44,082 bases of DNA, taken from positions 1-44,082 of the IMG/VR virus record IMGVR_UViG_3300005347_000203; one strand, 5' to 3'. Shown piece by piece: positions 40,167 to 44,082 of the stretch. The position numbers were made by a program, and so were the translations under genes. Under the pieces are notes generated by a model. That model was not told where the DNA came from, did no database searches, and was given only the letters and a program-made list of their open reading frames with translations. Numbering within the stretch: position 1 is the stretch's first letter; every line of letters begins with the position of its first letter. The DNA is from a virus.

Positions 40167-40411
40167 TGCTTCCGCACATCCGGTTCCAGGCGACGCGGCC
40201 GAGCGAAGAGTGCGGCTGCCCCGAGGAGGAGTGGCTCGTCGGCGGCATCAACCTGATCATCCATCACGATCCTGATGGCCGGGTTCACGCCTTCATGGAC
40301 GGCGGCGATTGGGGCGAAGCCGACGCCATGTTTCCCGGCTTCGCCTCGCTCGACGAAGCTCGGCCGACTGTCTTCGATTGGGCCACTTCTGTGCTCCGCG
40401 GAGAGTCGTAA
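40166..40411 (+). CDS. small acidic protein, unknown
   Basis: The 81-residue acidic product begins MLPHIRFQATRPSEECGCPE. It contains INLIIHHDPDGRVHAFMDGG and ends FDWATSVLRGES. Its two nearby cysteines (ECGC) and low pI do not suggest a known family. It lies between two small proteins in the rightward operon and shares one base with the gene before it. Confidence 0.58.
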   Translation: MLPHIRFQATRPSEECGCPEEEWLVGGINLIIHHDPDGRVHAFMDGGDWGEADAMFPGFASLDEARPTVFDWATSVLRGES

Positions 40412-40417
40412 GGGGCC

Positions 40418-40792
40418 ATGGTCCACACCCCGGCTAAAACAGCGCACAGCGCACAGGCGGCGCCCATGGGCACCGCTCACCTATGCGCCGAATGCCTCGC
40501 CCCCCTGACCGGTGCGCAGCCCGGAAAGCTGTTTTGCTCAACGAAGCACCGGGACGCCTTCCAGACGCGCCAGCGCATTCGCGGCCGCCAGCTGCAGCCC
40601 TATGCCATGGTCGACCGGATGACGCGCAGCGGCACCGCCGGCCCGCCCGAGGCGCGCGAGATCGGCAAGACGGCCCGTGCCGTCACCCAGCGCCTGATCG
40701 CCAAATGGGCGGCCGAGGACAAGGCCGCCGGCCGCCTGTCGATGGTCGACTATCTGCGCCGCTACGCCAAGCATTACGATCTGCCGCTATGA
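40418..40792 (+). CDS. zinc-finger-like protein
   Basis: The 124-residue basic product carries CAECLAPLTGAQPGKLFCST followed by KHRDAFQTRQRIRGRQ. This is a C-x2-C / C-x3-H arrangement like phage zinc ribbons. The C-terminal helices (RAVTQRLIAKWAAEDKAAGR) may contact nucleic acid. AAGGGG precedes the ATG. Role unknown; it overlaps the Lar-like gene by ATGA. Confidence 0.65.
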   Translation: MVHTPAKTAHSAQAAPMGTAHLCAECLAPLTGAQPGKLFCSTKHRDAFQTRQRIRGRQLQPYAMVDRMTRSGTAGPPEAREIGKTARAVTQRLIAKWAAEDKAAGRLSMVDYLRRYAKHYDLPL

Positions 40793-40983
40793 CGGCGCCG
40801 CGCCCCAAGCCGTGCCCGCGCTGCCCAGACGGCGGCGACATCGTCGTGATGACCTATGATCACGGATGGCGTCATGTCGAATGCCTCGACTGCGACTATC
40901 TCGGACCCGGAGCCGGGAGTAAGGCCCGAGCCATCCGAGCACATAACGACCGCGTTGGCGATCGCGGGACAGGCGTCCTATGA
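40789..40983 (+). CDS. Lar-like restriction alleviation protein candidate
   Basis: The 64-residue product has KPCPRCPDGGDIVVMTYDHG, then HVECLDCDYLGPGAGSKARA and IRAHNDR. The two CxxC pairs and the final AIRAHNDR pattern match the Lar family (typically CPFCG ... C..CGA.GP ... AI.AWN). In Rac prophage Lar relieves type I restriction, so this may shield incoming phage DNA. ATGA joins it to the zinc-finger gene. The longer frame upstream is shadow of that gene. Confidence 0.65.
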   Translation: MTAPRPKPCPRCPDGGDIVVMTYDHGWRHVECLDCDYLGPGAGSKARAIRAHNDRVGDRGTGVL

Positions 40984-41198
40984 ACGTCGAAACGCCCATC
41001 AAAGGCCGGCGCGCCTATCCGGGTAAGGTGGCGATCCGCCATGTCGTCCAGGCGGCGCGCGATCTCGGCCTTGACGTTGCCGGGATCGAAGTCACCCTAG
41101 ACGGCACGATTCGCGTGATCGAGGCGCGCGCCGTGCCGCAGCCCACCACCGGCCCGCAATCGCTGTTCGACCAGCTCGAAGCCGAAGGGAAGATATGA
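40980..41198 (+). CDS. small integrase-linked protein, possible directionality factor
   Basis: The 72-residue product begins MNVETPIKGRRAYPGKVAIR and contains HVVQAARDLGLDVAGIEVTL, then DGTIRVIEARAV. Short proteins of this pattern occur beside integrases in alphaproteobacterial prophages. Overlaps of four bases with the genes on both sides place it in the int operon. Excisionases often sit here, but no clear winged helix is seen, so this is only a candidate. Confidence 0.58.
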   Translation: MNVETPIKGRRAYPGKVAIRHVVQAARDLGLDVAGIEVTLDGTIRVIEARAVPQPTTGPQSLFDQLEAEGKI

Positions 41199-42298
41199 GC
41201 GACGTTGAGGGCGTCCACTTCGTCCGCATCGCCAAGCCCGGCAAACCGATCCGCTGGTATGTCTATGCCTGGCGCGGCGGTCCCTGCATCCTCAAGGCCG
41301 ATGGGCCGAACAAGCCGAAGCTCGACGTCGCCGCCATCGCGAAGATCGCCGCCGCCCAGACCAAGCAGAACGCGGCCCCGCCCGATCTGCTTTACGCGAT
41401 GATCCGCGATTGGCAGGCCAGCCCCGAATGGAAGGCTCTCGCCAAGTCCACCCGCGATCTCTGGGGCGGCGAGCTGGATCTGATCGAGGCCAAATGGGGC
41501 AAGCTGCCGATCGCGCTCTGGAACGATTTCCGCATGGTCGCCAAGGTCGTCGCATGGCGCGACAGCCGCGCCGCCACGCCACGCGCGGCCGATCAGGGCG
41601 TCAACGTTCTGGCCGAGTTGCTGAAGTTCGGCAAGCTCCGCGCCCGCGTGAAGCTCAACGTCGCCGCCGACGTGCCCGCCATCTACCGCGCGGCCGATCG
41701 CGCCGAGATCATCTGGACCGAGGACGATCTGGCGCGGGCCGAGGCCGCCGCGAAGAAACTCAAACGCGAAAGCGCCATGGACGCGATCCGCCTTGCCTGC
41801 CTGACCGCCTTCCGCCGCGCCGATCTTGCCGCGTTGACCTGGGATGAAGTCAGCGAGACTTCGATCGTCCGCACCGCCCTGAAGAAGAGCCGGGGCCGCC
41901 GCCGCCGCGCCGTCGTCCCGGTGATCCCGGCGCTGACCGAGCTTCTGGCCGAGCTGCGCAACCGGCCGCGCAAGGAAGGCGTGAACACGGTGCTGGTGAC
42001 GAAGCGCGGCACGCCCTGGCAGCCGGCCAGCCTGACCGAGGCCGTGATCGCGATCGCGAAGGAAGCGAACATCGTTCAACCCGCCATTCCTGCGTTGGAC
42101 GCGCCCGAGAAGCGCAAGCACCTCCACGACTGCCGGGGCACCTTCGCCACCCATCTCTGCCGCGCCGGACTGTCGAACGACGAGATCGCCCGGATATGCG
42201 CCTGGTCGCCCGAAAGCGTCGAACGCATCCGCCGGACTTATGTTGACGACGCCGCCGTTGTGGTGGCGTTGAGCGAGCGGATCAGGCGCGTCCTATAG
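41195..42298 (+). CDS. int: tyrosine integrase
   Basis: The 367-residue product has the catalytic C-terminal domain of tyrosine recombinases. Its landmarks are LACLTAFRRADLAALTWDEV with the first Arg, a lysine-bearing RTALKKSRGRRRRAVVPVIP, HLHDCRGTFATHLCRAGLSN with HxxR, and CAWSPESVERIRRTYVDD with the nucleophile Tyr near residue 355. The N-terminal part (about 1-170) should bind arm and core sites. It ends the rightward operon under repressor control. By inference it made the junction in the tRNA-Gly gene. The next gene is convergent and ends five bases away. Confidence 0.94.
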   Translation: MSDVEGVHFVRIAKPGKPIRWYVYAWRGGPCILKADGPNKPKLDVAAIAKIAAAQTKQNAAPPDLLYAMIRDWQASPEWKALAKSTRDLWGGELDLIEAKWGKLPIALWNDFRMVAKVVAWRDSRAATPRAADQGVNVLAELLKFGKLRARVKLNVAADVPAIYRAADRAEIIWTEDDLARAEAAAKKLKRESAMDAIRLACLTAFRRADLAALTWDEVSETSIVRTALKKSRGRRRRAVVPVIPALTELLAELRNRPRKEGVNTVLVTKRGTPWQPASLTEAVIAIAKEANIVQPAIPALDAPEKRKHLHDCRGTFATHLCRAGLSNDEIARICAWSPESVERIRRTYVDDAAVVVALSERIRRVL

Positions 42299-42303
42299 GT
42301 CGA

Positions 42304-42771
42304 TTAAATGAGCTTGAGATCCTTGACCGCAACATGCTCCGAATAGACATCGAGCGCGAGCGCTTCGAGAAGCTTTACATCATCATCCGAGAACCGGCGA
42401 AGTTCAACATGGCCCTCGTTGGGGCCGTCCGGGGCGTGGACGATCCTAATCGCCTTGCCATGCGCGTTCGCCGTCTCACGCGTCAAGCCCGCCTGACCGA
42501 TCGCGAAATACGCTTTCGTAGCTAGCTTTTTGTCATCGAGGCTGTCTCGAAACGCGGAGGCCGCGATGCCCAATGTCTCAGCTGACTTGTCGCCGTAATA
42601 TTCAACCCAAGTCAGCGAGAGGTGGCCCTTGTCAGCAGCCCGGATCTCGAAAGCCTTGTTGGTGATCCCAATGAACTCGCCGGTATCGGGGTCTCGCACC
42701 TGCCGACCAAAGGGCACATACCGCATCAGACTATGGTCGTCGGCAACATTTCGCTTCGGTCGCCTAGCCAA
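42304..42771 (-). CDS. right-end cassette protein C, conserved unknown
   Basis: The 155-residue product has a pattern that recurs in a widespread unknown family: RYVPFGRQVRDPDTGEFIGI, AFEIRAADKGHLSLTWVEYY, KAYFAIGQAGL and IRIVHAPDGPNEGHVELRRF. No catalytic motif is evident. The start used is TTG at 42771, overlapping the upstream stop; an ATG 15 codons later (MRYVPFG) is an alternative. It is the last gene of the leftward cassette, convergent with int. Base composition is lower in GC than the rest of the prophage. Confidence 0.65.
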   Translation of the reverse strand: MARRPKRNVADDHSLMRYVPFGRQVRDPDTGEFIGITNKAFEIRAADKGHLSLTWVEYYGDKSAETLGIAASAFRDSLDDKKLATKAYFAIGQAGLTRETANAHGKAIRIVHAPDGPNEGHVELRRFSDDDVKLLEALALDVYSEHVAVKDLKLI

Positions 42772-43363
42772 GCTTGAACCACGTTTCAGGCTTGAAACCC
42801 TGGATGTTCGCCATCAATCGCGCGCTCGAAGTCGTGCCTGCCGCCCGCTCGGTAGCGTCGCCTTCCTGGCGGCTGATGACCCACTCCACGCTATCGCCGG
42901 GCCGGAATTCGATCGTCAGGCGATCGCGGCCCGCCAGCCAGATACCTAGCAGGTTACCCGATGCCGACAGCGCTAGCGAGGGTTTGGAGGAACCATCAAC
43001 AGTCAGCATGAAGCGAATGAACGTCTTGTAGCTTTCTAGATTGAGCGGCAGATCCGCACCAAACCACTCGTCGCAGTCATGGAGAAGATCAAGCTGCCGA
43101 AAATAGCGGTCGCGAGTGGCGAGATTCATGTGCATCGCCACCTGCGCCGTCCATACCTTGGCGTCAGCCAGGGCCTTGAACACCCGCTCCTGTAGCGACG
43201 GCGGAGAAGCCGGGGTGCCACCACGAAATGTATGGCGGTCGTCAATGAGGCCCGAACGCAAGATATCGCCAGCTGACAATCCTGATCCGGCCGAGCTTGA
43301 CGAACCCAGCTTCACACGGCGCTGCAACGCGTTGCTTGCAAACTCGTGAAACTCAGGTCTCAC
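42764..43363 (-). CDS. right-end cassette protein B, unknown
   Basis: The 199-residue product begins MRPEFHEFASNALQRRVKLG. It has a central acidic/aromatic region (YFRQLDLLHDCDEWFGADLP) and a beta-rich C-terminal half (GNLLGIWLAGRDRLTIEFRP, then VEWVISRQEGD). I recognise no family. It overlaps the TIGR04255-type gene by ATGA and protein C by a few bases, so the three are translationally coupled and probably function together. Confidence 0.65.
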   Translation of the reverse strand: MRPEFHEFASNALQRRVKLGSSSSAGSGLSAGDILRSGLIDDRHTFRGGTPASPPSLQERVFKALADAKVWTAQVAMHMNLATRDRYFRQLDLLHDCDEWFGADLPLNLESYKTFIRFMLTVDGSSKPSLALSASGNLLGIWLAGRDRLTIEFRPGDSVEWVISRQEGDATERAAGTTSSARLMANIQGFKPETWFKLG

Positions 43364-44082
43364 TTGCCGAAAGCCTCCCTAGCCTTGTCCGTAATGGACG
43401 TTTCGAATGCTTGGTTTTTCACGTCGCGCATCTCTTCAAGCTTGGCGAAAATTTCGTCAAGCTTTATCGGAAGTGTGCCGCCCGCGATGACATCGATATC
43501 AAGCAAGAAGGCGCCAGTGTTCGGAAGCACTTGCTCGGCCGTGGCAGACTGCAAAATCAGCAAAAGATCTTTGGCCACGATTTCGTGCTCGAACCGCCAG
43601 CCGTAATTCAGAACCGCAGGATATATTTGGGGTACGCGGATGTTCACCGCAAGGTAGCTCTCATATTGGATCCTGCCGTCTACCTCGGCCGGAATATCGA
43701 ACCTGTTGATATATCTCACGCCCATGCGGACCAGCTTGCGCCGGCCAAAAACATCCAGCAGCGCTTCGTAATCCCGCTTAACCCGCGCGATAAATTCGTC
43801 CCAGCCTTGATAAGGAGCCAGCCTCGTCCAGAGACACATGCCAGGCTCAATTATGAAGGCGTCGGCTTGGTCATCCGACGCGAGCTTGGATTGGGGCGAG
43901 TCCTCGAATTCAGCACTTCGGCTCAGGACGTTGATTTTGGCTTGGACGTTCAAAAGATCGGTAGTTGCTGGATAGAATCTCTTGAGGCGCCCGACAGCCT
44001 TCCGCATTTTCGCAGCCGGCAGGGGCTCTGCGAACACGAACTGGACTATCGCCTCCACTATCGGCGGCGCCACATAAATCAT
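43360..44082 (-). CDS. right-end cassette protein A, TIGR04255 family
   Basis: The 240-residue product begins MIYVAPPIVEAIVQFVFAEP, matching the family start (PP-hydrophobic-VEA-...-F). It continues through YQGWDEFIARVKRDYEALLD, VRMGVRYINRFDIPAE and LLDIDVIAGGTLP, all expected landmarks of TIGR04255. The family is sporadically distributed in bacteria and mobile elements, with unknown function. The ATG is the very last codon of the window, so the start fits the family, but the promoter lies outside. The gene overlaps protein B by ATGA. Confidence 0.82.
   Translation of the reverse strand: MIYVAPPIVEAIVQFVFAEPLPAAKMRKAVGRLKRFYPATTDLLNVQAKINVLSRSAEFEDSPQSKLASDDQADAFIIEPGMCLWTRLAPYQGWDEFIARVKRDYEALLDVFGRRKLVRMGVRYINRFDIPAEVDGRIQYESYLAVNIRVPQIYPAVLNYGWRFEHEIVAKDLLLILQSATAEQVLPNTGAFLLDIDVIAGGTLPIKLDEIFAKLEEMRDVKNQAFETSITDKAREAFGK

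Larger units (their letters stand above)
1424..44082. mobile_element. temperate siphophage prophage (left end and most of genome)
   Basis: The element runs from the truncated tRNA-Gly to beyond the right edge, more than 42 kb. It has every module of a temperate siphovirus: packaging with HNH, TerS and TerL; HK97-type head; connector and tail genes with a frameshifted chaperone pair; tape measure; lysis; a replication operon with P4-type primase and SSB; a Cro/CI switch; and a tyrosine integrase. No structural gene looks broken, so the prophage may be functional. The late and early genes run leftward, while the repressor and integrase operon run rightward. No second copy of the tRNA-Gly core was found, so attR should lie outside the window. 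A gene transfer agent is excluded by the integrase, repressor and replication genes. Confidence 0.93.

Noticed and set aside
42299-42310. attR directly after the integrase gene
   Set aside because: No copy of the tRNA-Gly core is present between int and the convergent cassette.

Overview
The window holds the left part, and most of the length, of an intact-looking temperate siphophage genome integrated in a high-GC alphaproteobacterium. A sphingomonad (Sphingomonadales) is the most likely host, judged from the GC-rich codon use, the abundant GATCG words and the style of the phage proteins; this is an inference because only one host gene is visible. At the left edge lies the host gene chrA (1-1365). 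It is followed by the 5' half of a tRNA-Gly(TCC) gene (1424-1463) that stops abruptly after the anticodon arm, which I read as attL. Everything to the right of that belongs to the prophage, and its right end is not in the window.

Layout. 1607-7239: last genes of the late operon, with an SGNH-hydrolase-like protein, an exported virion-like protein, a holin-like/lipoprotein fusion, a CHAP-like endolysin and a membrane-anchored coiled-coil protein. 7309-14900: distal tail, with a DUF4376 protein, a glycine-rich adhesin, two tail proteins and a 1484-residue tape measure protein. 15034-17053: a moron-like island (Rha, a Tat-signal protein, a divergent ribbon-helix-helix protein and a lipoprotein). 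17077-21441: tail assembly chaperones joined by a -1 programmed frameshift at GGGAAAC, tail tube, and the neck and connector genes. 21481-28026: HK97-type capsid, protease, portal, large and small terminase, and HNH packaging endonuclease. 28206-37669: leftward early operon, with a late-regulator candidate, P4-type primase-helicase, SSB, DNA methyltransferase, DUF5131, HNH, small ORFs, a CII/CP76-like protein and a Cro-like protein. 37742-38350: rightward CI/S24 repressor. 38703-42298: rightward operon of small genes, ending with a Lar-like anti-restriction protein and a tyrosine integrase. 42304-44082: a leftward three-gene cassette (two unknown proteins and a TIGR04255-type protein), probably lysogenic cargo.

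How it works together. One repressor appears to control both arms. Three operator-like 15-mers lie between cro and cI, and two perfect copies of the palindrome ATACGATWATCGTAT lie in front of the integrase operon. The leftward genes form an almost unbroken chain of ATGA/TGATG overlaps. In the late region strong hairpin-plus-U terminators sit just before several start codons, where no promoter can fit, so late expression probably needs readthrough or antitermination. A family of GGGAG-type repeats clusters after, inside and before the primase gene and is a candidate replication origin.

The least explained parts are the right-end three-gene cassette, the Rha island with its own inverted repeats, the primase-linked repeat family, and the attachment geometry that leaves only a 5' tRNA half at the left end.
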